Shown piece by piece: positions 54,878 to 63,850 of a stretch of DNA of 64,000 bases. Position 1 is the first letter of the stretch; every line of letters starts with the position of its first letter. Origin of the DNA: Kuenenia sp039794105. Lineage in GTDB: Bacteria > Planctomycetota > Brocadiia > Brocadiales > Brocadiaceae. Made by a program: the position numbers and the translations under genes. The DNA lies in assembly GCF_039794105.1 (NCBI RefSeq), contig NZ_JBDIWA010000016.1, positions 7,845 to 71,844 of the forward strand, read 5' to 3'. The notes under the pieces were generated by a model. The model saw only the letters and a program-made list of their open reading frames with translations. It made no database searches and was not told where the DNA came from.

Positions 54878-56041
54878 ATGGAAAAACTTTACATGGATAA
54901 TGCAGCGGGAACACCAATGCATCCACAGGTGATAGATGCAATTATCCCATTTTTAAAAGAAGGGTTTGGCAACCCTTCCAATATACATCAGTTTGGAAGA
55001 TTTACAAGCGATGCAATACAAAGTGCGCGTGAGAGTGTGGCAAATCTTATTAACGCAAAAGCAAACGAAATTATTTTTACCTCAAGCGGAACGGAGGCAA
55101 ATAATTTCGCAATAAAAGGCATTGCTGCCGCAAACAAAAAGAAGGGTAATCATATTATTACCTCAGCGATAGAACATTTTTCCGTGCTTAATCCCCTGAA
55201 GTCCTTAGAGAAATCAGGGTATGAAATTACCTGTTTGCCGGTTGATAAGCATGGATTGGTGAATCCTGACGATGTAAAAAATGCGATTAAACCAACAACG
55301 ATATTGGTCTCGATAATGTTTGCTAATGGCGAAATCGGGACAATTGAACCGATTAGGGAAATTTCGGCGGTTGTTAAGGCAAAGAACATTATTTTCCATA
55401 CAGACGCCGTTGCCGCGGCAGGAAATATTCCTATAGATGTTGCAGATGTGGCGGTTGACGTGTTAAGCATGTCTGCAAACCAATTTTATGGCCCGTCAGG
55501 AGCAGGGGCGCTTTATGTGAGAGAAGGGGTAAGGCTTCTTCCCTTAATAGAAGGCGGGGTGCAGGAAGGCGGCAGAAGGGCTGGAACGGAAAATGTTATC
55601 GGCATTGTTGGCATGGGAAAAGCGGCTGAATTGGCAAAAAGCGAAATGCCGCAACGGGCAAAACAGATACAGAAATTAAGAGATATGTTGTGCGACGGAT
55701 TGTTGAAAAAAATCAGCCATATCCATATAAACGGGCATTCGACAAACAAGCTTCCGGGAAATCTGAGCGTGTGCATAGAATTTATTGAAGGTGAATCGGT
55801 GCTGTTGTTTTTGGATATGCAGGGCATTGCAATTTCAAGCGGTTCCGCATGCACTTCACGCTCTCTGAAGGCGTCTCATGTAATAATGGCGACAGGCGTA
55901 GACCCTGCGCTGGCTCAGGGTACGGTACTTTTTAGTATCGGGAGGGAGAATACGGAAGAAGACGTTGAATGTGTCCTTGAAAAATTGCCTCCCATTGTGG
56001 AGCGTCTTAGGCAGATGTCCCCATTGTACCAGCAGAAATAA
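54878..56041 (+). CDS. IscS/NifS-type cysteine desulfurase without the PLP lysine
   Basis: A 387-residue class V aminotransferase-fold protein of the NifS/IscS group: MDNAAGTPMHPQV, TSGTEANNFAIKG, TSAIEHFSVL, FHTDAVAAAGNI and the active-site loop SGSACTSR with Cys at about 325. At the place of the PLP Schiff-base lysine (SAHK in canonical desulfurases) it has SANQ: N201 and Q202. Archaeoglobus IscS similarly lacks this lysine. iscU and tusA follow. It may be a sulfur-binding partner or depend on another enzyme. Confidence 0.85.
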   Translation: MEKLYMDNAAGTPMHPQVIDAIIPFLKEGFGNPSNIHQFGRFTSDAIQSARESVANLINAKANEIIFTSSGTEANNFAIKGIAAANKKKGNHIITSAIEHFSVLNPLKSLEKSGYEITCLPVDKHGLVNPDDVKNAIKPTTILVSIMFANGEIGTIEPIREISAVVKAKNIIFHTDAVAAAGNIPIDVADVAVDVLSMSANQFYGPSGAGALYVREGVRLLPLIEGGVQEGGRRAGTENVIGIVGMGKAAELAKSEMPQRAKQIQKLRDMLCDGLLKKISHIHINGHSTNKLPGNLSVCIEFIEGESVLLFLDMQGIAISSGSACTSRSLKASHVIMATGVDPALAQGTVLFSIGRENTEEDVECVLEKLPPIVERLRQMSPLYQQK

Positions 56042-56069
56042 CAGAAAATAATAATAAGGAGGTATATAT

Positions 56070-56516
56070 ATGCAATATAGCGCAAAGGTAATGGACCATT
56101 TTGCAAATCCGCGTAATGTAGGAGAAGTTGCTGAGGCAGATGGCGTTGGCGAGGTGGGAAACCCTGCATGCGGCGATATTATGAAGATGTCCATCAAGGT
56201 GAAGGATAATGTCATAGTTGACGCAAAGTTTAAAACATTCGGCTGCGGGGCGGCTATTGCAACGAGCAGTATTTCTACAGAAATGGTTATAGGGAAAACG
56301 CTTGACGAAGCATTGCAGCTTACCAATAAAGCAGTCGCAGAAGCACTGGATGGCTTGCCGCCGGCAAAAATGCATTGTTCTGTATTGGCAGAAGAAGCAA
56401 TTGAAGCCGCTATTGATGACTACCTTAAGAAAACAACGGGAAAAGGCCTGGAGAAAAAGAAGGCTCCTTCACACGAAGATCATCACCACCATGAACCGGA
56501 TTTTCGTCCAAATTAA
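56070..56516 (+). CDS. iscU: IscU/NifU-type Fe-S scaffold protein
   Basis: A 148-residue scaffold: NPACGD, TFGCGAAIATSS and KMHCSVLAEEA hold the three cluster cysteines. The tail has a His-rich stretch (HEDHHHHEPDF) not usual for IscU, perhaps for metal binding. AAGGAGG precedes the ATG; the desulfurase ends 28 bases upstream. Confidence 0.93.
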   Translation: MQYSAKVMDHFANPRNVGEVAEADGVGEVGNPACGDIMKMSIKVKDNVIVDAKFKTFGCGAAIATSSISTEMVIGKTLDEALQLTNKAVAEALDGLPPAKMHCSVLAEEAIEAAIDDYLKKTTGKGLEKKKAPSHEDHHHHEPDFRPN

Positions 56517-56559
56517 CGTATTGCGTTTCATGCAATAATAAAGAGAGGAACCCATAGCA

Positions 56560-56790
56560 ATGAAAGCGGATGAAACACTTGATTGTTACGGACTTATGTG
56601 CCCGATGCCCATTTTTAAAACCGCAGGCAAGATGAATGAAATAGCGCCGGGCAAAATACTTGAAATAATCGCTACAGATGAAGGGATTAAAAAAGACATT
56701 GTTTCGTGGTGCAATAGCACGGGAAATGAGCTTTTAGAGATAAACGAAGGAGAGGGAGAGATTCACCTGTTTGTGAGAAAATCGGGTTAA
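56560..56790 (+). CDS. tusA: TusA-family sulfur carrier
   Basis: A 76-residue protein with the sulfur-transfer motif CYGLMCPMPIFKT (Cys about 16). It carries persulfide to thiolation or respiratory targets. It follows iscU, so the trio desulfurase, scaffold and carrier forms one module. Its stop overlaps the end of a convergent integrase fragment by four bases. Confidence 0.9.
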   Translation: MKADETLDCYGLMCPMPIFKTAGKMNEIAPGKILEIIATDEGIKKDIVSWCNSTGNELLEINEGEGEIHLFVRKSG

Positions 56791-57077
56791 GGTTTAATAG
56801 TAGGTTTGACCCCCAAGCCCCCTGACTTTGCTCGTTGAGTCTGTCCAAATTCCCCTAATTCGATATGGCGCACCTGCTTGTCGAGGAAAACAAGGGCATT
56901 TAACGCCTGATTCCGGGTGCTTGCTGCAACATTTGCGGTGGCCAGAAATGAAATATATTGTGCAATTTCCTTTTCTCCCAGTATCAAATCAAACAAATCA
57001 AATTCGTGAAGGCTTAATTTTCTCATATCACAAAACGCATGTTTGAATCCGTAAGATTCTGCAAACATCGGAAACAA
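56787..57077 (-). pseudogene. Integron/phage integrase N-terminal fragment
   Basis: A 96-residue frame. EIAQYISFLATANVAASTRN followed by QALNALVFLDKQVRHIELGE matches the core-binding (SAM-like) N-terminal domain of tyrosine recombinases, especially IntI-like ones. The catalytic domain is absent: after QRAKS the sequence turns to GGLGVKPTIKP and a stop. The N-terminal 40 residues do not match. A relic of a recombinase. Confidence 0.7.
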
Positions 57078-57320
57078 ATTTTTTCCCAGATACCGTGGGA
57101 CACAAAAGTATATCCCGCCTGCAGTCGCAAAAAAAATATTGCTGCAATAATAACCGTGCGAAATAAGAGCTTGTTGTTTCGACGCATTTTAGTGATTCTT
57201 TCACATGGATAAGATAATTTATTTCATAATTACAGAAAAGAATATAGTATTGGGGAAAAGCGGGGAAGTTGTCATAACAAAGTTGTCCGGGTTTAAAGAT
57301 TTCTGGTATGTATCATATCA

Positions 57321-57995
57321 TCAGTTGAGGGTTATTTCTGTCATGGAACGAATGAACAAATCGGCTTCATCAATAGAAACCTCCATTTCTCTTATCAGTG
57401 AAGCAACGTCCTCCTCAATCACGACAAGTTCACCCCGCAGGGATGCAATAGCCTGCGCGTTCAGGTTGTGTTTTAAATACAACACCTGGTCACGAAAGGC
57501 CAGAAGTACAGGATCAATTTTTTTTTCAGCACGTTTCATGGCGTCTATAAGTTGTCCGTACTGTTTCTTTGTCTCTGTTAATTTTCCCTGGCTGTTCTGG
57601 CGAAGCCTGTCGTTTGTATACTGTGATAATTCAGCTTCCCATTCATCAAACAGGGCTTTTGCAACATTTTCAACAGATGCGATCCTGTCGCTTACCAACA
57701 AGGCCTTTTTATTACTTTTTTCGTACTCAGCATTCAGCCGGGTATATTTTTCTTTCAGGCTGCCTCCTTCGATATTGACAACAGAACTAAACTCGTCCAG
57801 CGCTGATTTAAATTGTTCTTTTGCTTCTTCCTGGCTGTCTCTTGCTTCTGTAACCCGATTGACCAGTATATCTCTTTTATGATAACCAAATTTTTCCATA
57901 GTCCTGTAATAGGTCGATTGACACCCTGCAAGGATCAGCAGAAATATCGGCATTAAAACTACGGGATATGCGTTTTTAAAAGTAGGATAATTCAT
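57321..57995 (-). CDS. DUF2959 lipoprotein
   Basis: A 224-residue precursor with a lipoprotein signal (LLILAGC, Cys about 25) and the family pattern YYRTMEKFGYHKRDILV, then NRVTEARDSQEEAKEQFKSA and DQVLYLKHNLNAQAIASL. It is mostly a long helical coiled coil. The start is ATG at 57995 (or 58001); both have GGGGAGAG just upstream. The role is unknown. It precedes (downstream of) a second lipoprotein gene at 58048. Confidence 0.88.
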   Translation of the reverse strand: MNYPTFKNAYPVVLMPIFLLILAGCQSTYYRTMEKFGYHKRDILVNRVTEARDSQEEAKEQFKSALDEFSSVVNIEGGSLKEKYTRLNAEYEKSNKKALLVSDRIASVENVAKALFDEWEAELSQYTNDRLRQNSQGKLTETKKQYGQLIDAMKRAEKKIDPVLLAFRDQVLYLKHNLNAQAIASLRGELVVIEEDVASLIREMEVSIDEADLFIRSMTEITLN

Positions 57996-58047
57996 AATCA
58001 TTCTCTCCCCTTCAACCAAAAAAATTCCTTTTACTCATCACATGATA

Positions 58048-58407
58048 TCAATTTTGTTGTCCATGTCCATAATTACCAATATCTTTTTTAACTCCTTCAA
58101 GGATCTCTTTACCTAATGATCCGAGTTCCTTTAGAGCATCATCTAACAAGGTTTTTGCCTCTTTTGATTTCTTATCAAGTGATTGAAGAATATGTTTACA
58201 CACTTCAACGGCATCATGAAACATTTCTTTTTTATACATGCCCTTTGCTTCCTTAACCAGGTAATCAACTTTTTCCTGATTCGTTTGAAGATTTTCAGAT
58301 GCCTTAATTGCATCCTTACCGGAAGCAGCCGGTTTTGAAGAACATCCAAGTGTATGGCAAAAGAATATCATGGAAACACAGAAAAAAAATAATAGATTTT
58401 TATTCAT
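58048..58407 (-). CDS. Small lipoprotein, unknown function
   Basis: A 119-residue precursor with a signal ending CHTLGC (Cys about 22), followed by a helical, lysine-rich body (KVDYLVKEAKGMYKKEMFHD). GAAGGGAG precedes the ATG. It lies 53 bases upstream of the DUF2959 gene in the same direction, so the two may be one operon. Family not recognised. Confidence 0.7.
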   Translation of the reverse strand: MNKNLLFFFCVSMIFFCHTLGCSSKPAASGKDAIKASENLQTNQEKVDYLVKEAKGMYKKEMFHDAVEVCKHILQSLDKKSKEAKTLLDDALKELGSLGKEILEGVKKDIGNYGHGQQN

Positions 58408-58805
58408 GCAACACTCCCTTCTTTCAGTATTTTCTTAATACGATCCATAACGTATGAATCACATCCGTTATATCAAACAGTACTGTCAGTACGATATTGA
58501 TGCAGAAATGTCTGCCAAAAACCAACCCTCATATATACCTCAAGAAAACGGTAAATAATAGTTTTTACGATGAATTTCCCGGTGTTGTTATCCTTAATGC
58601 ATGGCAAAGTTATTTTTTTGTGCTTTCGTTTTGTCAAAATATTTATTTGTGTTTATAATGAAAAAATGTAACTATTCAAAACCCGTTTTTTTCATTGGGA
58701 TTTTGTATTTTTGAATTTGTTTCGTGCTTCATGCTTCGTTCGTGCTTTTTATTTTTCATCTCGTGTTCGTTTGATTCTGGCTATGCCAGGTTAGGAGGTA
58801 GTATT
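58408..58805. other. Divergent region between the small lipoprotein and sulfotransferase genes
   Basis: About 400 bases, mostly the dispersed repeat copy B (58675-58798). A GTACTGACAG-type word (58482-58494, on the minus strand CGTACTGACAG) resembles the groEL motif. No gene is seen. Confidence 0.5.
58675..58798. repeat. Dispersed repeat, copy B, supplying the sulfotransferase ribosome binding site
   Basis: Reads toward the sulfotransferase and ends CTGGCTATGCCAG followed by GTTAGGAGG, whose AGGAGG lies seven bases before the ATG at 58806. It is the reverse complement of copy A at 749-870 in orientation and carries the same words CATTGGGATTTT, GAATTTGTTTCG and TCTGGCTATGCCAG. Its translation is not a protein. 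Confidence 0.8.
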
Positions 58806-59663
58806 ATGTCCCCGGATTTTCTCTGTATTGGCGCTCAGAAATCAGGAACCACATGGATCTATAGAAATTTAAATAAACATCCGGATGTTTGGCTGCCCCC
58901 GATAAAAGAGATTCATTACTTTGACAAGTATCAGGACAAAGCGAACCTATCCAGCGCTATTTTTAGCCAGATTTGGCGACGGCAATTAAAAATCAGGATC
59001 AGAAAACGTTATGGTTTTCGCGATTTTAAAAATCTAAAATGGGATTTTACCTTTTTTTTCCGCAACCATACCCCGGAATGGTATTTATCATTATTTGAAC
59101 CGGGAGGCAGTAAAAAAACGGGCGATTTCACCCCTGGATACGCGACACTACCTTCACGGCAGGTAGCATTTATTGAGAAACTCATCCCCAACGTAAAAAT
59201 CATCTTCCTCCTACGCAATCCCATATACAGGGCATGGTCACAGATACGAATGGAAGTGAGAAAGCAATCCTTGAACATCAATGACCATGACGCAGTACTC
59301 AAAAAAATTGATTCGAACAAGGTGCGCTTGAGAGGAGATTATTTGCGCACACTTGACAACTGGCGTAGTTATTATCAAAAAGGACAAATGTTTATCGGAT
59401 TCTTTGAACAAGTCATATCATGTCAGAAAGAACTGCTCCTGCAAATATACCAATTCCTGGAAATAAATGATTCTCCGGAGATGATTCCCAACACAATACA
59501 TCATAACTACAATCCGGGAATCAAAGTGCACATACCACCGAAGATTGCCGGACATTTAGCGAAAATTTACTACGAAGACATTAAAAAGCTGAACAGCATG
59601 TTCGGAGGATATACAGATAAATGGCTTGCACACACGGAGGAGATTTTACAGAGATCCCCTTAA
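58806..59663 (+). CDS. PAPS-dependent sulfotransferase
   Basis: A 285-residue sulfotransferase: 5'-phosphosulfate loop GAQKSGTTWIYRNLNKHPDVW at the N-terminus, the FFRN/GDFTPGYATLP region and the 3'-phosphate motif IFLLRNPIYRAWSQ. The ATG at 58806 is chosen because AGGAGG is seven bases upstream; the longer frame from 58695 lies in the repeat. The acceptor (sugar, lipid or protein) is unknown. The ribosome binding site is part of repeat copy B. Confidence 0.88.
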   Translation: MSPDFLCIGAQKSGTTWIYRNLNKHPDVWLPPIKEIHYFDKYQDKANLSSAIFSQIWRRQLKIRIRKRYGFRDFKNLKWDFTFFFRNHTPEWYLSLFEPGGSKKTGDFTPGYATLPSRQVAFIEKLIPNVKIIFLLRNPIYRAWSQIRMEVRKQSLNINDHDAVLKKIDSNKVRLRGDYLRTLDNWRSYYQKGQMFIGFFEQVISCQKELLLQIYQFLEINDSPEMIPNTIHHNYNPGIKVHIPPKIAGHLAKIYYEDIKKLNSMFGGYTDKWLAHTEEILQRSP

Positions 59664-59828
59664 TAAAAACAAATGGACGTAAGGCAGAACCGTTCCTGTT
59701 TACAGAAAAAATGTGAATCGTAAAAAAAATATGCCTCTGGCAATTTTGAGAGAAAAGAAACAGCAAGGACATCATATTCCCTTAGGCGTCTTTTAAAGGT
59801 ATCTTCAGGTATGAAGTGAAGCCCGGCG

Positions 59829-61055
59829 TCATTGATAAATCATCTTAAAAAGCTTTGATGCAAGATGCTTGTTCAGATTTTTGAGTACTTTATATTCCTC
59901 ATATGCCATTAGCTTATTTTCCGTTTGCAAATATGCCATACCCAGATGAAAATGCACTTCCGGAACATCCTTGTTAATACGAATGGCTTGCCAATATGCC
60001 TCAATGGCGTCACGATGCCGCTCAAGAGCCGTGTAGGCTAAACCAAGCATGAAATATGCCTCAAAAAATTGCGCATTGCTGCGCACTGCATCAAGGAGCG
60101 ATTCAACCGCCCCCTGATATTGTTTTTGCATAAAATATGCCATGCCAAGCTGGAAGCATCCTTCCGGAAACTCCGGTTTTAAACGAATCGCCTGTTTCAG
60201 GTTTTTTATTGCATCAGGATAATTGCCAAGCTTATTTTTACAGTACCCAATCTGAAAGTACGCATGGGCATAGTTCCGGTCTTTACTTATTGCCTTTTCC
60301 AATAAGGAAATAGCCTTTTCATATTCCTCATTTCCGATAAGTAAAATCCCTTCCCCATAAAATGCCTCTTCGGAAATCTCCCCCAAACCTCTCCTCTCAG
60401 AAAATGATTGATCCTTTACCGGAACAAGATTTTTAAGCCTTTCGCAGGCAAGAGCGTAGCCTTCCCCACCGGTAGAAATGAAGGCCATAATACCTACGGC
60501 TTCTCCATTCATATTTATCAGGGGACTTCCAATGCAACCAAGAGAAAACGACGCCTTTATCCTTATTATAGTTCCGAACACCGGAATTTCAGAAATACCA
60601 GTGACAACTCCAGTCACCGCAAAATGCCCGGAATCGAATGAATTATTTATCACCATGATTTGTTCATTTACTTCAGGCGGCGCTAAGGCCAGCGGCAAAG
60701 GAGACGCCCTGCTTTCAAAATTGTCGATTGCCAATTGCACAAGGCCGCCTTCTTTATCCTCCGCAAGAATTTTTGTTACGGAATAGTTATTGCCCTGAAA
60801 GTTTTTAGCCCGAATGCTATGCGCACCCATGAATACTTTACTATGGGTAATAATATCGCCTAGCTCATTTATAATGAACCCGCCCCCCTGATTAAACTCA
60901 TTCCCGTCTTTATCGACAGACGTGAGAGAAACAACCGCGGGTTTAATTTTATTCGCGAGGTGAGTAGCAGCATCCTGCGCCATTACACAGGCAGAACCTG
61001 CCGTCACAAATACGAAAATTGCACCAAGTATAACGTTTTGAAAGCATCTATTCAT
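59829..61055 (-). CDS. Trypsin/HtrA-fold pseudo-protease fused to TPR repeats
   Basis: A 408-residue exported protein: a signal peptide of about 26 residues, a trypsin-like beta-barrel (about 30-205) and five TPRs (about 235-400). In the protease part the catalytic positions are all replaced: HtrA-type TNxHVV reads ITHSKVFMG (K73), the Asp site reads GGLVQLAI (G104), and GNSGGPL reads GCIGSPL (I175). It should not cleave and more likely binds peptides or scaffolds in the periplasm. The fold assignment is by motif alignment and is inferred. Confidence 0.75.
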   Translation of the reverse strand: MNRCFQNVILGAIFVFVTAGSACVMAQDAATHLANKIKPAVVSLTSVDKDGNEFNQGGGFIINELGDIITHSKVFMGAHSIRAKNFQGNNYSVTKILAEDKEGGLVQLAIDNFESRASPLPLALAPPEVNEQIMVINNSFDSGHFAVTGVVTGISEIPVFGTIIRIKASFSLGCIGSPLINMNGEAVGIMAFISTGGEGYALACERLKNLVPVKDQSFSERRGLGEISEEAFYGEGILLIGNEEYEKAISLLEKAISKDRNYAHAYFQIGYCKNKLGNYPDAIKNLKQAIRLKPEFPEGCFQLGMAYFMQKQYQGAVESLLDAVRSNAQFFEAYFMLGLAYTALERHRDAIEAYWQAIRINKDVPEVHFHLGMAYLQTENKLMAYEEYKVLKNLNKHLASKLFKMIYQ

Positions 61056-61262
61056 ACACTTACCCCTTCCTGTTTTGGCAAAATATTGTGTGTTTCCTTA
61101 GCAATCAGATACGATTTTTAGAAGTTTTTTGCGTTGCACTGTCCAAATACATAAAACACATTGACTTGCGTATTCTCATGTAGTACCATACTTCCCAATA
61201 ATGAATTGCGGGATAGAGACGCGCATCGTCCGGTTATCAGGTATCCGTGAGGGGAAAACAAC

Positions 61263-62060
61263 ATGGCCTGCCGGGTTACGTTTCACTTTACTGAGAATTT
61301 TCAAAATACAGAACTATTACCGTTTATCAACAGAAACCATAAAATAACCCCGGTATCCGATATGCCTTTTATTAACAAAATACAAGGAATCAACGAAGAG
61401 GGAAACAGCCTTAAACGAATTGCAATAAAAGTGGCGGCCATACTCGCATCTCAGGCAATAGTTGTTTTTTTATTTATGCATTTTTTCACGGGCAAAACCA
61501 GCAGAGACAATAGCCGTCGCTTTGCCGATTATGACGCCAAAATAAGCGTGATGGAAGACATGATTGACCATGCGACCCAAAAACACAACAAAGACATTGC
61601 GGAACTTGCCAAATCAGTTGACAAAATGGGCAGTATAAATCAAGGCATATTGCAAACTATCAATACCCTCTCGGAAGAATTCCGCAAAATGAAGCCGGTG
61701 TCTGAAGAAGCAAACATATCTTCAGAGCAACTGCAACAAGCGCAGGATAGCCAGTCGCTCCAAACAGAAGAGCCTTCCATTCTAACAGACGCCGCACCCC
61801 AAAATAACATGTGGCGTCTCCGTATAGTTACCCTGCAGAACATAGAAAAGAATAAAAAAGGCGCGGAAGAACTGATAGCATATCTGCAAAGCAATGGCAT
61901 CCATAAAGCAAGGATATACCAGTACGGTAAGCTGTTGTCAGTGGACGTTGGTGATTTTGCCGATGTTTCTGCGGATGAGGCAAAAAAACTGCGGGAAAAG
62001 ATCAGAGGAATCAACTATAAAGGGAGTACCTTTAAAGATGCTTACTTCGTTCAGTACTGA
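61263..62060 (+). CDS. Single-pass membrane protein with coiled coil and SPOR-like C-terminus
   Basis: A 265-residue protein: a cytoplasmic N-terminus, a transmembrane helix near 60-80 (AAILASQAIVVFLFMHFF), a coiled coil (about 95-145), a Gln/Ser/Glu linker and a 70-residue domain (WRLRIVTLQNIEKNKKGAEE, then YGKLLSVDVGDFADVSADEA) with the beta-alpha-beta pattern of SPOR domains that bind peptidoglycan. GAGGGG precedes the ATG. It may be a cell-envelope protein; SPOR is inferred. Confidence 0.65.
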   Translation: MACRVTFHFTENFQNTELLPFINRNHKITPVSDMPFINKIQGINEEGNSLKRIAIKVAAILASQAIVVFLFMHFFTGKTSRDNSRRFADYDAKISVMEDMIDHATQKHNKDIAELAKSVDKMGSINQGILQTINTLSEEFRKMKPVSEEANISSEQLQQAQDSQSLQTEEPSILTDAAPQNNMWRLRIVTLQNIEKNKKGAEELIAYLQSNGIHKARIYQYGKLLSVDVGDFADVSADEAKKLREKIRGINYKGSTFKDAYFVQY

Positions 62061-62105
62061 CAAAAACGCAAACCGTAAAAAACCAGCCCCACCGGCAAAG
62101 GCATT

Positions 62106-62519
62106 TTAATACTTCACGGGTTTTCTCGTTATTTTCAATCGTCCACGATTCGTCTTACTTTCCAGACGCTTTTCCTTTGCGGCTTTTTTAGGTTTCGTGG
62201 GTTTCCGTTTTTTTTGCACAATAACCGCACTTTTTATAAAATCCCGCAACCGGTTGAGCGCATCCTCTTTATTTTTGTCCTGGCTGCGATATTTCTGCGC
62301 CTTGATAACGATCACCCCTTCTCCCGAAATACGGCGGTCCCTCAGCGATAAAAGCCTTTCTTTATAAAAATCAGGCAACGACGACGCATTGATATCGAAA
62401 CGTAACTGAACAGCAGTGGCAACCTTGTTGACATGCTGCCCTCCCGCCCCCTGTGCGCGAATTGGGTGCATCGATATTTCGTCTATCGGAATGGTTACCT
62501 TATTGGATATTTTTACCAT
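62106..62519 (-). CDS. arfB: Peptidyl-tRNA hydrolase ArfB (ribosome rescue)
   Basis: A 137-residue class I release-factor-like protein: GGQ in QGAGGQHVNKVATAVQLRF, and a long basic C-terminal tail (KKRKPTKPKKAAKEKR) that enters the mRNA tunnel of stalled ribosomes. It lacks codon-recognition domains, so it is ArfB/YaeJ rather than RF1 or RF2. It lies 18 bases downstream of the alcohol dehydrogenase. Confidence 0.92.
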   Translation of the reverse strand: MVKISNKVTIPIDEISMHPIRAQGAGGQHVNKVATAVQLRFDINASSLPDFYKERLLSLRDRRISGEGVIVIKAQKYRSQDKNKEDALNRLRDFIKSAVIVQKKRKPTKPKKAAKEKRLESKTNRGRLKITRKPVKY

Positions 62520-62537
62520 ATAGTATTACACTTACCT

Positions 62538-63578
62538 TTAAAACTCATTTATTACTATCACACCAACAGACCCGAAGCGGTTCATGTCTGGAAGTTCACG
62601 TGCCGCTTCCTCAAGGCCGATTGTTTTTCCAATCAACTTTTCCGGGCGTAATTTCCCTTCGCAAACCATATCCAGCATAGCGCCGTATTCATGCGCCTGC
62701 ATTCCATGGCATCCCAGGATTTCAAGTTCATTTGCAATCACTTTGTCCATCGGTATAGGGGGATGCCGGTGTTCCGCCAGCATCAATCCGACCTGAAGAT
62801 GTTTCCCCCGTTTTCTTAAAGTAGCTATTGAATTAAAGCATGTATTTGAACTGCCAAGCGCATCGACAGAAACATGCACCCCGCCTTTTGTTATGTCCAA
62901 TATAGCTCCTGCCACATCCTCCACTTCCCCGGCATTTACCAACACAGAGGCGCCAACCGATCCGGCAAAATCAAGTTTCTCTCTTTGTATATCAATTGCC
63001 ACAACATTCGCCCTCAGGGCGCTGGCAATCATAATTGCCGACAAACCAACGCCTCCGCATCCATGCACAGCAACCCATTGCCCGGCAGAAACCTTCCCCT
63101 GTGCGACAATTGCCCGAAATGAAGTGCTGAAGCGGCATCCGAGGCTCGCCGCGGTTACGAAATCAATATCTTCCGGCAACTGTACTAAATTAACATCTGC
63201 ATAATCGATTGCCACGTACTGCGCAAAAGAACCCCAATGAGTGAACCCCGGCTGAGACTGACGGTCGCAAACCTGATGATTCCCCGAAGCGCATTGCGGG
63301 CAGGCACCGCATCCGCACACAAACGGAAGAGTCACCCTGTCTCCCTTCTTCCACCGGGACACTTCTCTTCCGGTTTCTTCAACAACGCCTGCAATTTCGT
63401 GTCCGGGAACATGTGGCAAACGTATACAGGGATCGTGTCCCATCCATCCATGCCAGTCACTCCGGCACATTCCGGTAGCTCCCACGCGAATCACCACGCC
63501 GTTTTTCTCAGGCACAGGATCGGGCACATCTTGAATAGTCAATGGTTGAGCAAATTTTTCATATACTGCCGCTCTCAT
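62538..63578 (-). CDS. Zinc-dependent alcohol dehydrogenase
   Basis: A 346-residue MDR-family dehydrogenase: catalytic zinc ligands in MCRSDWHGW and PGHEIAGVV, structural zinc cysteines CGCGACPQCASGNHQVC, NAD-binding GCGGVGLSAIMIA. The substrate is not known. The upstream region carries a solo GTAACACTTTAG end and two hairpins. Confidence 0.92.
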   Translation of the reverse strand: MRAAVYEKFAQPLTIQDVPDPVPEKNGVVIRVGATGMCRSDWHGWMGHDPCIRLPHVPGHEIAGVVEETGREVSRWKKGDRVTLPFVCGCGACPQCASGNHQVCDRQSQPGFTHWGSFAQYVAIDYADVNLVQLPEDIDFVTAASLGCRFSTSFRAIVAQGKVSAGQWVAVHGCGGVGLSAIMIASALRANVVAIDIQREKLDFAGSVGASVLVNAGEVEDVAGAILDITKGGVHVSVDALGSSNTCFNSIATLRKRGKHLQVGLMLAEHRHPPIPMDKVIANELEILGCHGMQAHEYGAMLDMVCEGKLRPEKLIGKTIGLEEAARELPDMNRFGSVGVIVINEF

Positions 63579-63722
63579 AGAGTGTCCTTATTTTATAATA
63601 GCACGGTATCAATTTTTTGGGAATACGTACCGCGTCGGCAATCGGCAAATTGTGGATTGCCGATAGTGGACTGTCGATTTCAACATAGTAACAACCATCC
63701 GTTTCTCTGAAACGGCAATTTT

Positions 63723-63790
63723 CGTAACACTTTAGCCTTTTGAAACTGGAAATTGTTATTTGTAGTGCGACGAACCTCGTCGCACTACAT
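63723..63790. repeat. Second copy of the CGTAACACTTTAG-hairpin unit
   Basis: CGTAACACTTTAGCCTTTTG, then GAAACTGGAAATTG and a TGTAGTGCGACGA hairpin match 16305-16372 closely. The hairpin loop is ACC here but GGT at 16356, i.e. the hairpin is in opposite orientation. No right terminal repeat is seen. Confidence 0.7.
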
Positions 63791-63804
63791 GAATTTTTCG
63801 TTCT

Positions 63805-63850
63805 CGTTCCCAAGTAGCGGCAAGGCATGCCTTGCCGCTACTTGGGAACG
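63805..63850. repeat. 46-base perfect palindrome
   Basis: CGTTCCCAAGTAGCGGCAAG followed by GCA (63805-63827) is exactly the reverse complement of 63828-63850, with no loop. It lies 15 bases after the hairpin of the 63723 repeat. It can form a cruciform. Confidence 0.9.

Noticed and set aside
57205..57882. Plus-strand 225-residue ORF
   Set aside because: It is antisense to the DUF2959 lipoprotein gene, which has a signal peptide and family match; Ser-rich composition marks a shadow frame.
58695..58805. Upstream extension of the sulfotransferase frame
   Set aside because: It is repeat copy B; the ATG at 58806 has its own AGGAGG and matches the family N-terminus.
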